Notes under the pieces: generated by a model
The model's database searches: none
Told to the model about the DNA's origin: nothing
What the model saw: only the letters and a program-made list of their open reading frames with translations
In this document: positions 32,101 through 41,995 of the stretch, piece after piece
How positions within the stretch are numbered: position 1 is the first letter of the stretch
Layout: each line of letters opens with the position of its first letter
Program-made: the position numbers and the translations under genes
Assembly: GCA_958450365.1 (NCBI GenBank)
Contig: CAUEEP010000939.1
Span: 434,001-498,000, forward strand
DNA: 64,000 nucleotides
Source: Mesorhabditis belari
Lineage: Eukaryota > Nematoda > Chromadorea > Rhabditida > Rhabditidae
Reading direction: 5' to 3'

Positions 32101-35100
32101 TCATTTAATTATTTAATTATTTAATCATTGAATCATTTAATCATTTAATTATTTAATTATTTAATCATTTAATTATTTAATCATTTAATCATTTAATTAT
32201 TTAATCATTTAATTATTTAATTATTTAATCAATCATCTTTTAAAAAAGATATTAGGCAATTATTTAATTACCCAAGTTTGAGGTATATTCGACGGTGAGA
32301 TGTCCTCTGGCTACCACCCGCTCCACCCGTTGCCACCGCCGCGATGGAGACCGCCCGACTTCACGTTCGACGTCGGACTGGCCAAGCAGCTCGACCCGTC
32401 CTACCACGTCGTCATCGAGGGACTGCCTGAAGCGATGTTGTGCCCAGCGATGGACTCGATGTCACGGAGAAACGCTGACCGATGGCTCCTCGAGGGAATC
32501 CTAACGGCGTATGGGCTCGACGCGATCGTCCTCCACTCGTCGTATGGGTATCTACAATCTTGTCCGACCAAGACCTTTCAAGGTCGTCCTCGCCTCGTCG
32601 CATGCCTCGTCGAACCTCGTCAAATCGTTTGGTGTCCATCCAAAGTCCTCGCTCCCGTGGTATGCCCGTTTCTGTGTCATTCGAGCATCGGATCCTTCGC
32701 GATACAAGCAGAAGTCACATCACCTCGCCGCCGTCGAGGGTGACTCGCCCGCCGTGAATCAGGAAATAAAAGGAGGTGATGGTGCTCCTGACGCAATTGG
32801 ACACGGCACAGAGATGACAACCAGACGAAGAGGTCGTCCACCGAAGACAAACCCCCAACGAAGGACTGCTACCCTTCCATCCAATCAAGCCTCATCACGC
32901 CGGCGGAAAGTGGTCTCTCGTGACGGTGACCGAGGAGTAATCGTTGATCGTGTGTCGCAGTCTCAACCAACTACCGCCCCTTCAAACACTTCATCACCCT
33001 CTTCAAAATTTGTTAAAGTCGTTTCACATCATTCCCCCGCTCTTTCAACCAATTCCTTTCGTAGCCCCTAATTTTTTGTCTCGTTCCCTTTTAGAAATCT
33101 TTTATTGTAATGCTCATAGTATCGTCTCCAATTCTTCCAATCGTTTGGCCACTTTTCAAACATTTACCCGAACAAAATCTTGTCCCATTTATGCCATTAC
33201 TGAAACTTGGCTAAATGAATCTATTTGCTCTTCCTTGCTTGACCCGAAAACAACTATAGCATTTTTCGTTGTGACAGAAATTCTATTTGTAAACTTACTG
33301 GTGGAGGAATTGCTCTTTTGTTGGACAAGTCTCTTCCTCATCAATTAGTAGCGTCAAAATCTTCTTTTGGTTGTGAAATTCTCATTGTCGATATACTTTT
33401 TCCATACGTTTTCAGACTTTTTTTAGTTTACAAACCCCCCGATGTTAATCTTGATAATACAAATTCATTGTTTTCGTTCATTGAACCCTTTCTTTATTCT
33501 TCAAAGTTAAAGGTCATCCTAGGCGATTTTAATAGTAAGATCTCCCTCGTAAACCGCTCCCCACACTTTGATCTATATCACCGACCTTCTCTGCGTTTTA
33601 AAGAATTCATCTCGGCAAATTCTCTTTCTCTTTTAAATCGTTTTCCTACTTTCCTGCGCTCTAGCTCTATTTTAGATTGCGTGCTCACCAATATCGAGGA
33701 CAGAGTCGTTGGCGTCAAGAGAATTGCCCCGCTTCCCGGCGCTGACCACTATGCCATCAAGTGCGTCATCCGTTGTGAGAGCCCTACGAAAAACCCAGAA
33801 GCGATACGGTGTGGTCATTTTAGCACTAACTTTGATAAGGCGGCAATAAGGTTTCTTGATTTTCAAGCTTCCTTCTCCAATTTTTGCTCCCCTTCTTCAA
33901 AAATTGATGATGACTATCTTCTTTTTTCAAACTCTCTCCTCGCAGCTATCGAATCTAGTTGCTCCCACACCCCTTGCTCTCTTCCAAATCACATTTTACG
34001 AGCTAAATCCAAGATAGATCGCATTTTATCCTCGTCTTCTCATCAAAATCCCTCCGAGGATCCTTTATTTCTCAAGACTCAAAAAACCCTATCACGCTTC
34101 TGTAGAAAATTCGAAGCGAATGTTGAAAAGAGGGCAATAAATTCTGGTGACCCCAAACGTTTCTATTCTTATATAAACTCTAAATCTAAGGACCGCGCAA
34201 CTCTGCCAAAACGGTTTTTAGATTCTTCATCATCCTTTATCTCTGATCCTAAAATCATTGCGAATGAATTTGCCAAATTTTTTCATTCTACGTTTTCTAA
34301 TTTAAACTCTCCCAGTCCACCTTTTTCTCTTAGTAAAACCGTTCCACTTCAACCAGACTTTATGATTCTTCCTATGGATGTCGAGAAAGCTTTTAGAAAC
34401 TTAAAGCCAAAGAAAACCACCAGTCCAGATGGGATTTCTCCATTTTTTCTAAACAAACTCTCTAGAATCCTCATCTCTCCCCTTTGCAAGATGTTTAACA
34501 AGATTCTCCTACAAGGCAAGGTCCCCTCAATTTGGAAGGAATCTTTGGTCGTCCCCATCAATAAAACCTTACCAAAAAATGTTTTCTCTAATTACCGTCC
34601 GATTAGTCTTACTTCTCCTGTTTCCAAACTCTTCGAAACTATTTTGAAAGACAAGATTATCTCCCATTTCCAAACGCACAATTTATTCTCCCCATCTCAA
34701 TTCGGTTTCCTAAAAAATAAGTCAACTGTGTCGAACCTTATTCTTGCTTATCGAAACTTTGTTGACGCCATTGAGCAAAATCATAAAGTCCAGCTTGAAG
34801 CTGTCTTCTTAGATTATGTGAAGGCTTTTGATACCGTTTCCCATTCTCGTCTCAAAGTCAAACTGTCAGCGTATCAAATTAATCCTTCGATTGTAAATTG
34901 TATTATGAACTTTCTTGAAAACCGATCACTTAATTCCCTCTCCAATCCTTTGCCTTGTCCCAGCGGTGTCCCTCAGGGGTCTATCTTGGGCCCTCTCCTT
35001 TTTACTATTTTTATTAATGATCTCCCTGGCTTAAAATTCTTTTCCAAGGACGTTTCTCTTTGGCTTTTCGCCGACGACGTAAAGATCACATTTAAAATTC

Positions 35101-37267
35101 CCTTTTGCAAAGATTTTGTTTCAAAATCTGAATACTTTCGAATGATCGATCAAGACCTCCAACTAATTGCAAACTGGTCTAAAACTTGGGGATTAAATCT
35201 CTCCCCAGCTAAGTCTTCTCATTTTTCCACTGGCAAATCTTCTCTTCCTTTAACCCTCGATAATCATCCTATTCGTTTGGTAGAAAAAAATGGATATCTG
35301 CGTGATTTGGGAGTCCTTATTAGTCCTCCTCTTAGTTTCCGTTTTCACATTGAATCCATGTGTAATAAGGCCTCCGTAAGTGCTAACCGTATCCTCAGGT
35401 CTATTACCATACCTAACATCAAAACTTATCGGATGTGTTTTGTTGCTTATGTCCGCCCAATTCTTGAATACGCTTCTCTGGTTTGGTCTCCTTCCCTATT
35501 AAATCTTATTCAAAAAATAGAACGTGTTCAGAGGCACTTCACCAGAATTGCTCTTTATAAAATTAATTTTGACAAATTCTCCTCCTTTACTTATTCTGAT
35601 AGATTGCAACTTTTTGGTCTTGAAATGTTACACCAACGCCGCCTTATCATCGATTTAGTGGAATGCTTCAAAATTGTTAAAGGCATTCATCCCGACCCCC
35701 TTTTTTCTGGTCTCTTTGAATTCGGCTCTCTACGGGGCGCCTCCAGAAGGGGGCCTTTTCTCATACGCCAGCCTTCCGTTTCCTCTAAAAGCCCCCACAG
35801 TTTCTTTTTTAATCGAGTTATTAAATTCTGGAACATTTTACCCCCTCATGTTCGTGATATTTCCACCTTGGCTAGATTTAAAGCCGCAATTTCGGCAATT
35901 GATTTGACTGCTCTGTGATTCTTTCTTGAGGTATCCATTTATCTTTTGGGTGTGTTTTGAGTGGTGTCCCGAGTAATTATTGTGATTTTGTCTTGTCGCT
36001 ATTCAACTGAATAAAGCATATATATATATATATATATATTTAATCATTTAATTATTTAATTATTTAATTATTTAATTATTTAATCATTTAATTATTTAAT
36101 TATTTAATCATTTAATTATTTAATTATTTAATCATTTAATTATTTAATTATTTAATCATTTAATCATTTAATCAATCATCTTTTAAAAAAGATATTAGGC
36201 AATTATTTTTCTTCTTATGTTTTTAAAAAACCTTTCTTTCTTCCATTCAAAGATTATCCAGTAGATCTTTATTTCCGTCTTTCTCGTGAACTCGAATTCG
36301 ATCCAAGGGAAAAATTCATCGTCGTAACGCTAGAAGTTGAAAAAAGTGTTCAAAAACCGTATTTTGTGTTAGAATTTTGTGTTAGAATACTTACCTCGAT
36401 GCATTGCTGAAAATGCTTTTGAGTGTTTGAATGGTTCAGATCGATTATCAGTTTATCGGTGAAAATGATCGGTTTATTGACGGCACTCAACTTAAATTTG
36501 GTTATCAAACAGATGATTGGTTCAAAATATTAAACAATTTCGTTATATTACCGTAAATACTGTAATAGTACCACACCGCCCTCGTACAGTCGCGTAGTCG
36601 CAAAAGTTTTTTAGTATTTCATTTTTTTCAAAGCGCCCGTACTTTCAAAAAATGAGTCTTTGGTATCAAAAAATAGCGCTGAAATTCAGCGCTATTTTTT
36701 GATACCTAAACGCACATTGTAGCATAAACCAGTGTCGAGAAAATCGCGTTCAAAGCTAGACTACGCAACACTCCGCACTGTCATTATGAGGGTGGGGTAC
36801 TATTACAGTATTTACGGTAATAATTCATGTACCCCGTTGAATTTCGCGCAGTCAGCTTCCCATTTGATAACCTCAATGGAAAGATCATCATTTCGGAGAT
36901 TAGCAAACGTTAAGGTCAACTGATTCTCTTCGAAGTCAACAGCTGTAATAAATGCCAAAGGGTTGATTGCTAGTTATCAAAGTTATCAATAAGTTACCGT
37001 CAATCTTCACATCATCCTGATTCTCTCGAATATCAATTTCCCCATCAAGAGTCAAGGGGAGATGGGTTATTTTTCTGAAATTGATTGTTGACTTGATATC
37101 TTTTTTGACTTGACTTTTTCAACTCACCCTTTTCTCCTTGGAAACGTTGCCAGAAGTGCTTTGGTGAGCTCTTGAAGTGAGCCACTAGAAGCAATACTTA
37201 AACGTTTGATTCCAGCAGTCAGATTTCTCTTGACTTTTTTAACAACTTTGCCGATTTGTGCACTCAT
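29198..37267 (-). CDS. Unknown 313-aa protein, 10 exons, introns loaded with transposons
   Basis: Exons: 37267-37128 (start MSAQIGKVVKK), 37074-36998, 36942-36833, 36490-36395, 36329-36232, 30387-30266, 30210-30065, 30016-29927, 29260-29198, all phase-consistent; the 5' exon may begin at 37300 as leader. Protein stretches such as LPLTLDGEIDIRENQDDVKI, FEENQLTLTFANLRNDDLSI and KFDQTMIQFKLKTTPGF look like beta-rich globular domains. No signal peptide is evident and no family is recognised. The 36232-30387 intron (5.8 kb) contains a LINE and a mariner; the 36832-36491 intron contains a MITE. The 36232 donor and the last exon are the least certain parts. Confidence 0.62.
29261..29926. other. Intron of the 313-aa gene; nothing else seen
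   Basis: AT-rich, no repeat recognised. If the small last exon is wrong, part of this region would be 3' flank. Confidence 0.4.
30411..30600. mobile_element. Mariner-type fragment with TTGGGTTGGAAAGGAAG end
   Basis: It begins TTGGGTTGGAAAGGAAGTTC, the same terminal sequence as the elements at 30739 and 40744, and continues for about 180 bp before the similarity ends. No catalytic motif was seen. Confidence 0.55.
30739..32029 (+). mobile_element. Mariner M7, degenerate full-length copy
   Basis: The left end TTAGGTTGGAAAGAAAGTTC and right end GAACTTTCTTTCCAACTTTA are inverted relatives 1.29 kb apart, the normal mariner length. Near 31435 a frame encodes LLYDFKLGKTAAESHRD, the mariner N-terminal HTH. 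Internally a roughly 160-bp piece (AGCATTCAGCATGTAG ... AAAAGTGACC) occurs twice, at 31136-31292 and 31526-31696. No catalytic motif survives. Confidence 0.75.
32035..32235. repeat. TTTAATCATTTAATTA satellite, left of the LINE
   Basis: TTTAATCA and TTTAATTA octamers alternate over about 200 bp and end in ATCAATCATCTTTTAAAAAA and GATATTAGGCAATTATTT. The same array and the same unique tail occur right of the LINE at 36036-36208. Confidence 0.95.
32300..33071 (+). pseudogene. LINE ORF1 (one frameshift)
   Basis: The frame from MSSGYHPLHPLPPPRWRPPD reads to about 32540 and continues in another frame with YNLVRPRPFKVVLASSHASS. A basic AT-hook-like TTRRRGRPPKTNPQRR follows, then a Ser/Pro-rich tail. 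This composition fits the nucleic-acid-binding ORF1 protein of a LINE. One indel separates the halves. Confidence 0.75.
33080..35918 (+). pseudogene. LINE ORF2: endonuclease and reverse transcriptase (frameshift in endonuclease)
   Basis: An APE-type endonuclease begins near 33100 (FYCNAHSIVSN, AITETWLNE) and changes frame near 33280-33330, continuing as GGGIALLLDKSLPHQLVAS and VILGDFNS. From 33318 an 866-codon frame is open to 35918. Its RT blocks are intact: TTSPDGISPFFL, NYRPISLTSPVSKLFE, DYVKAFDTVSH, PSGVPQGSILGPLLF and LWLFADDVKI (FADD at about residues 583-586). Only the endonuclease frameshift and the ORF1 indel visibly disable it, so the insertion is young. Confidence 0.9.
36036..36210. 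repeat. TTTAATCATTTAATTA satellite, right of the LINE
   Basis: Second copy of the array left of the LINE, ending in the same ATCAATCATCTTTTAAAAAA and GATATTAGGCAATTATTT. Beyond that point the flanks differ (TTCTTCTTATG here, AATTACCCAAG at the LINE 5' end). Confidence 0.93.
36552..36819. mobile_element. TA-flanked MITE, copy 2
   Basis: The ends CCGTAAATACTGTAATAGTA and TACTATTACAGTATTTACGG are flanked by TA. It matches the 7637-7924 element in inverted orientation. An internal hairpin surrounds AAAATAGCGCTGAAATTCAG. It lies in an intron of the 313-aa gene. Confidence 0.88.
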
Positions 37268-37314
37268 TTCTTGCTTTTCGGATTCAATCTTTAAACACTC
37301 CTGAAACTTTTATT

Positions 37315-37686
37315 TTATTTTACATTGTTCAAAAGTTTTTCTACCATTTCTTCATCTATTTCGGCGACATTCTCCACTTGGTTAAACGGTTGATCCATTA
37401 TTTTCTGCTGTCTTTTCTTTCGGAAAACCTTTTTCGAAAAAGAATTAGATTCATCAAGCAGAATTTCTTCAATCAAAACCTGAAAATGTTTTCGAATTTC
37501 GCAGAATTTCCACCAACCGCTGCTTCGTTTATGCTGTTCAACGGGTTCTTCAGTGTTGATAACTGATTTTTCACCTGAATACCAATGCTTTTTCCGTTTA
37601 GATTTATGAATGTACCTCTCCTTTATATTTTGTTTTGCCTCGTGGTTTTGCCTCGTGTTTTTTGCCTCTTTCAACCATTTCAGGTA
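37315..37686 (-). CDS. Lysine-rich ORF upstream of the 313-aa gene (3' exon, unknown)
   Basis: After an acceptor (TTTACAG, 37689-37687) the frame YLKWLKEAKNTRQNHEAK is open for 123 codons to TAA at 37315. It may contain one intron (37572-37480), which has GT/AG ends but also stays open. The C-terminal part is charged (KKVFRKKRQQKIMDQ, EIDEEMVEKLLNN). The 5' exons were not found; a possible one is at about 40692-40510 (-), although its phase does not fit directly. Only 14 nt separate its stop codon from the acceptor of the next gene. The family is unknown. Confidence 0.5.
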   Translation of the reverse strand, partial: YLKWLKEAKNTRQNHEAKQNIKERYIHKSKRKKHWYSGEKSVINTEEPVEQHKRSSGWWKFCEIRKHFQVLIEEILLDESNSFSKKVFRKKRQQKIMDQPFNQVENVAEIDEEMVEKLLNNVK

Positions 37687-37784
37687 CTGTAAATTCTTGT
37701 ATTAAATGAAATTGCAAATGAAATAAAAAAGTTGAAAAAGTAAATGAACTACAGAAACTACAGAACTACAGAAACTACAAAAAG

Positions 37785-38745
37785 TGCATCATAATTGTCG
37801 CATAAATTTCTGATTTTAAGTCAGACAAGAGAAAAAAAAAGAAAAATTTTTAACTGAATAAAATTTATTGTACATAAACAATTATAAATGAACTATCAAA
37901 TTCGAATCGGCCACCATTAGCATTTGGGCAGGCTCGCTGGCGTTTCGGGAAGGCGTCAACAGTGGCGACTTGTTTAAAGCTTTAAAGCTTGAAGAAATCA
38001 CAGCGCTTCCGGAAGGCAACGCTGGTGACCAGGCTAGATCGAGCTCTTCCCATGCTTTCAATAGGCATTTCTTCAAGCTTTCGATGTTTTGTGGGGGCTT
38101 TGAACAAGCTTTGGCTTCTAGAACGGTAAATATCTGTGAACAAGGTATTGTGATTCCATTGAAGCGCATCTAACTGATCTGCTCTCAATTTTCGCTTGTT
38201 TCTAGTGGCCCTGTTGAAGTTGAAGTTGAAGAAGTTGAGCCTTGTTTTTCTTGTAAGCAGTAAGTTTGAGTTTATTTTTAAGGATCCAACGCAATGAGGT
38301 GCTTAAAATCACCATCTTCTTTGCCATTTGTCTTGCCGAATGGTTTGGCTCCTTCTGAATTCGGTCCCTCACTTGATGTTTGTCTTTTTGACGACAGTTC
38401 GGCGTCTACCGGACGCCTACGTCTACGTCTACCTTCTTGGTGCATCATCAATTGTTCCCGTAGCTTCGTAGCGTTGAATAGTGCGGAAAATGACACTTCT
38501 ATCGACTTTAAAACGCTTATAAATCTCCGACGCCGAGACTCCTCGCTTGTGCAATTCGATGATCGATTGTCGACGGGAGATTTTCCAACCATTCTAAAAA
38601 GAACATAGTTTATATGAAAAACTTTCAATTATATTCCAAATATAATAAAAACACAAAAAAAAATTCAGAAATGAAGCTTAAATCGAGTTATTATCATTGA
38701 ACGCGCGTGATACCTTGTTGCGACAAATATGGCGCACCCTGTAGA
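37785..38745 (-). mobile_element. Tc1/maT-like element with internal deletion
   Basis: The degenerate ends GTGCATCATAATTGTCGCAT and the complement of TTGTTGCGACAAATATGGCG suggest terminal inverted repeats. On the minus strand the N-terminus (MVGKSPVDNRSSN, from 38592) and the C-terminus (FTVLEAKACSKPPQNIESLK, ending at 37882) of a transposase survive, with the catalytic middle gone. It is related to the element at 39039. Confidence 0.72.
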
Positions 38746-39038
38746 TTTGTGCTTGGTTTAAATGATATAAGTAAGTGCTTTGCTTGCCAAAAGTCTATGC
38801 TTTTTGTTTTTTAAGCAAAAATGGCTCATTTGAAAGAGAGACGACAAAAAAAGGCCGTAGATAAAGTGGGTAGCTTGAATGGAAAAATGGAAAACGATCT
38901 CTCTGTTGTTCGAAAACTGAGAGAATAAAGAAACTCTTATTTGCAATGTCACAACTAAATGTGGATACATATCTAACTTTGACCTTTCTTCAATTGACTT
39001 TTACCTTTTTCTGTGATCAATTTGAAACATATAATACA

Positions 39039-40349
39039 GGGTGACCAGAAATAAAGATGCGGCCTAATTTAGGCTATTTTTTAAAAGTCCAAAAATATTT
39101 TGTAACAGAAACAATTTTTTATTAACAACATGATATAAAGAGAGCATAAAATCTACTTTTCTTCAAAGTGGCCACCTTTGGCTCCGATGCAGAACCTCAA
39201 ACGCTTGATGAAGTTTTCGGCGATGGGCCGCAGCTCGGCCGGAGTGATTCGATCCCATTCCCTGGTCAACGATCGCTTAAGAGCCTCCAAACCTTTGTGG
39301 GGTTTTGCACAAGCCCTTGCCTCCAAAATTGACCAAAGACTGTAGTCCAACGGATTGAGATCGCACGAATACGGAAACCATTCCTGGGCCGAGATGAAAT
39401 CCGGAAAGTTTGTCCTACACCAGTCCTGTGTGAATTTGGCTCGGAGTCTTTTTGGCGCGGAGTCTGAGAAGGCGCGGAGTCTTTTTGGAAGGTCCAAAAT
39501 CCGTTACCAAAATGCTGTTGAGCCCATGGAAGCAAAACATCCTCAAGAATCTTTTTTTGGTACACATCCTTATTGATTTTTACCCCAGAATCGATGAAAA
39601 TGAGAGGAGTTTTGCCGGTTGCGCAGATTCCGGCCCATACCATGACCAATTTGGGATTTTGTCAGTGTTGAACAATCGCAGAGCTGCCTGGAGAGGACGT
39701 TGAGCAAATCCGATCGTTTTGGTGGTTGTAGCTTTGCTCCACCGAGAAGAGCTTCTCGTCAGAAAACAGGAGTCGCTCCCAGTGTGGAGTTGCGGCCCGC
39801 TTGAGAAGCTCTCGACATCGTTCGAATCGAACTCGTTTGTTGTCGTCGTCGAGTTGTTGCCCTTCCTTGAGCTTGTAAGGGCGAAGATTGAGCTCATTTT
39901 TGGCCATAAGTCGAACCGATTCGCGAGCGATTCCCGTCTGTCGAGCGATCTTTCTTATTGAGACCTGTGGATTCCGGGCCACGTGCTTCTGAATCACTTT
40001 GCCCTTTCTGGAGGTGTTGACTGTTCTTTTTCTGCCTCTTCCTGGACGATCTCCATCGCTGCCACGCTCCTTGTATCGCTTAATCGCTTTTGAGACGAGC
40101 TGATGGGAAACACGTAGCAATCGCGCGATCACACTCACGCATTGACCTTGATGATGAAGCTCCAGAATGGCAGATCCCTTGTTTGTCATCCTATAAAAAA
40201 ATGAATAGACTTGAAACAAAGTAAAGCAACAAAAAAACTAATAAAAACAATCACAGAGAATAGGTTAAAAATAAATTTGTCTCCCAAAATTGAAACTTTG
40301 AGGAATTTAGGCTGCCGAAAATTCCGCAACGTTATTTCTGGTCACCCTG
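39039..40349 (-). mobile_element. Tc1/mariner superfamily element, maT-like (DDxD), full length, inactive
   Basis: The inverted ends CAGGGTGACCAGAAATAA and TTATTTCTGGTCACCCTG are flanked by TA. The transposase starts at 40189 (MTNKGSAILELHHQGQCVSV), shows two HTH blocks (SVIARLLRVSHQLVSKAIKR; VSIRKIARQTGIARESVRLM), then the first catalytic Asp in FSDEKLFSVEQ, the second in a rearranged QKDSAPSQ region and the third in SCDLNPLDYSLW. The LNPLDY form of the third block is typical of DD37D maT elements. Frameshifts occur near 39680 and 39450-39500, where GGCGCGGAGTCTTTTT is repeated three times within the second catalytic block. Confidence 0.88.
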
Positions 40350-40743
40350 TATAAAGAGGTCACTGTTTTTAAAGCCAAATAGAACAAAGAAAGACGATAA
40401 CAATGAAATAACAACTCCAGGTATACACATGAAAAAGAGTAAAAGTGTAAAAGTGTTCTGGTAAATAAAAAATAGAAATGTGTTTGAACACTTCAATTTA
40501 TAGCCGAAATTACTTAGCATAATCATTTTGTGCCGCTTCAAGTAGGCACTGAAGAATGAAAAGACTCTTATCAAAAATTTCTCTTTCCACTTCTGACTTT
40601 ATCTCCCGTGAGTAACCCATATAGCACGAATTCTTTTCTCGAAGGCTTCGTTGAGTCATTGAACAACAAAGTTCGGATAGAGAGGTCTTTTTGCTATAAA
40701 AAAGAAGATTTTCTCCTGTCAAGTGCGGTAGCTAAAGAGATGT
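40350..40743 (-). other. Possible exon of unknown gene
   Basis: On the minus strand, after a TTTTTTATAG acceptor near 40693, a frame with SELCCSMTQRSLREKNSCYM and EVEREIFDKSLFILQ is open to TAA near 40510. It could belong to the lysine-rich gene at 37.3-37.7 kb, but the phases do not match directly. Confidence 0.3.
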
Positions 40744-40842
40744 ATTAGGTTGGAAAGGAAGTTCACGGAAAAAGTTTGACTGGAATTCCTTAAAAACGAA
40801 TCCACCAATTCAAGAACATTTGCTTCTATTATTTTAAACTGT
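40744..40842. repeat. Mariner M7-type terminal fragment
   Basis: TTAGGTTGGAAAGGAAGTTC followed by GAACATTTGCTTCTATTATT matches 30739-30830. Only this end is present; a transposase is not. Confidence 0.8.
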
Positions 40843-40860
40843 TATCCTTTTCACTTTCAG

Positions 40861-40906
40861 ATGGTATCTACCCGCAGGTCGAGTCGAGGCCGGCGAAACG
40901 CACATT
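40861..40906 (+). CDS. Orphan Nudix hydrolase exon
   Basis: After TTTCACTTTCAG the 46-nt exon encodes WYLPAGRVEAGETHI, then GTGTGT. This is the start of a Nudix box (G-x5-E) in the form found in NUDT18-like and nematode ndx enzymes, which usually read W-YLPAGR-EPGE. The continuation (REUXEEXGU) should be in the next exon but was not found within the following 1 kb, and no upstream exon was found either. It is a gene remnant or one exon of a gene whose neighbours were displaced by insertions. Confidence 0.5.
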
Positions 40907-40975
40907 GTGTGTTTTTCTCTAGAGTATTGCTAGAGTATTTTGAAAAAGCTTAAATTTTACTACTAGATCTCAAAT

Positions 40976-41150
40976 ACAGGGTGTTCCAAAAAAAAGTCAG
41001 TTCAGCGCGATTTTTCGGAGAATTTCTAGTGGCTTCTGGTGGCTTCTGGTGGCTTCTGGTGGCTTCTAGTGGCTTCTGGTGTCTTCTGGTGGCTTCTGGT
41101 GGCTTCTGGTGGCTTCTAGTGGCTTCTGGTGGCTTCTGGCGGCATTACAA
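40976..41150. repeat. TGGCTTCTGG minisatellite next to a CAGGGTGTTCC end
   Basis: ACAGGGTGTTCCAAAAAAAA resembles a Tc1-type terminus. It is followed by about ten copies of a 10-bp unit TGGCTTCTGG (41030-41142). No partner terminus was found. Confidence 0.8.
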
Positions 41151-41339
41151 CAATGCCAAAGTGAATATTTTCAGCGGGCAACTTTTTCATCTTTTTTTCA
41201 CTTCTTCCCAATTTCCTGGCTTCCTATACATGAAATTTCTAAGCCCAAGGCTGCCACTACCATAAAGCTCACCACCATAAGATTTTTCCCATAAAATTGA
41301 AACTTTCTACTGACATCGTGAAGGCAACTTAGAGTTAAT

Positions 41340-41772
41340 ATTATTCTTTCCTAGGTGTAAACGGATCTGGGCTAGAATTTGGGTTAAGTTAGAGAGAGTG
41401 GATTCCTTTTGATGCCTGCCATCTCTTTGACACCCCGACAACCTGACTCAACTCCTCCAACGTATTAGAGGGGAGTCCCTGTGAAATGACCGACCTGTAC
41501 TGCAGTTGTATAGACCCGGAAAATATGTATCTTTATTTACAGTAGTATAATAAGACGAATAGATTACAAATGAGTGAAAGGGAAAGGGGGGACTTCAAGT
41601 GAGAGTATCTTGTCCCACTTGAGTCCACTTGTCCTCCTAGGCAATCCCAAGGACCACCTCTTCTCGGCGATGAAAGGAATAAGCACAGGGGAGAACACAT
41701 TTACATAAGACTAGACAAATCATTCAATAATAATAATAGTAACTAAAATATCAGTTTGGCTCGGAGCTGACC
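41340..41772 (-). mobile_element. LTR-like element, copy 2
   Basis: Minus-strand reading from GTCAGCTCCGAGCCAAACT to TTTACACCTAGGAAAG, about 430 bp. It matches copy 1 at 14138-14778 at both ends and in the middle (ATTTACAGTAGTATAATAAG on plus), but contains only one TTGTCCTCCTAGG unit. Confidence 0.6.
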
Positions 41773-41995
41773 TGAGATAAAGATAAAGCTAGAATAAATG
41801 AGCAATACGCTCTATAATCCCTATTTTTGGCCAACAAAGAAGCTGTAAAGAAGCTGTAAGCTGTAAAATAAACATTTTTTGGTGTCACCTTCTTGGCACT
41901 GAGGAAATCACATACCTTTCATTTTGATTTCTTGACTCAATCTGTGTTTTCTCTTTGCTTTCAATGCTTCACTTTCATTATTTAGTTCTGACGAG

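Larger units (their letters stand above)
32267..36035 (+). mobile_element. Non-LTR retrotransposon (CR1/jockey-like LINE), nearly full length
   Basis: The element has an ORF1 (about 32300-33071), an endonuclease/reverse-transcriptase ORF2 (about 33080-35918), a short 3' UTR with AATAAAG, and an (AT)n 3' tail at 36008-36038. It is inserted in a TTTAATCA/TTTAATTA satellite and is flanked on both sides by that satellite plus an identical unique tail. It lies antisense to the host 313-aa gene, inside an intron. Confidence 0.92.
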
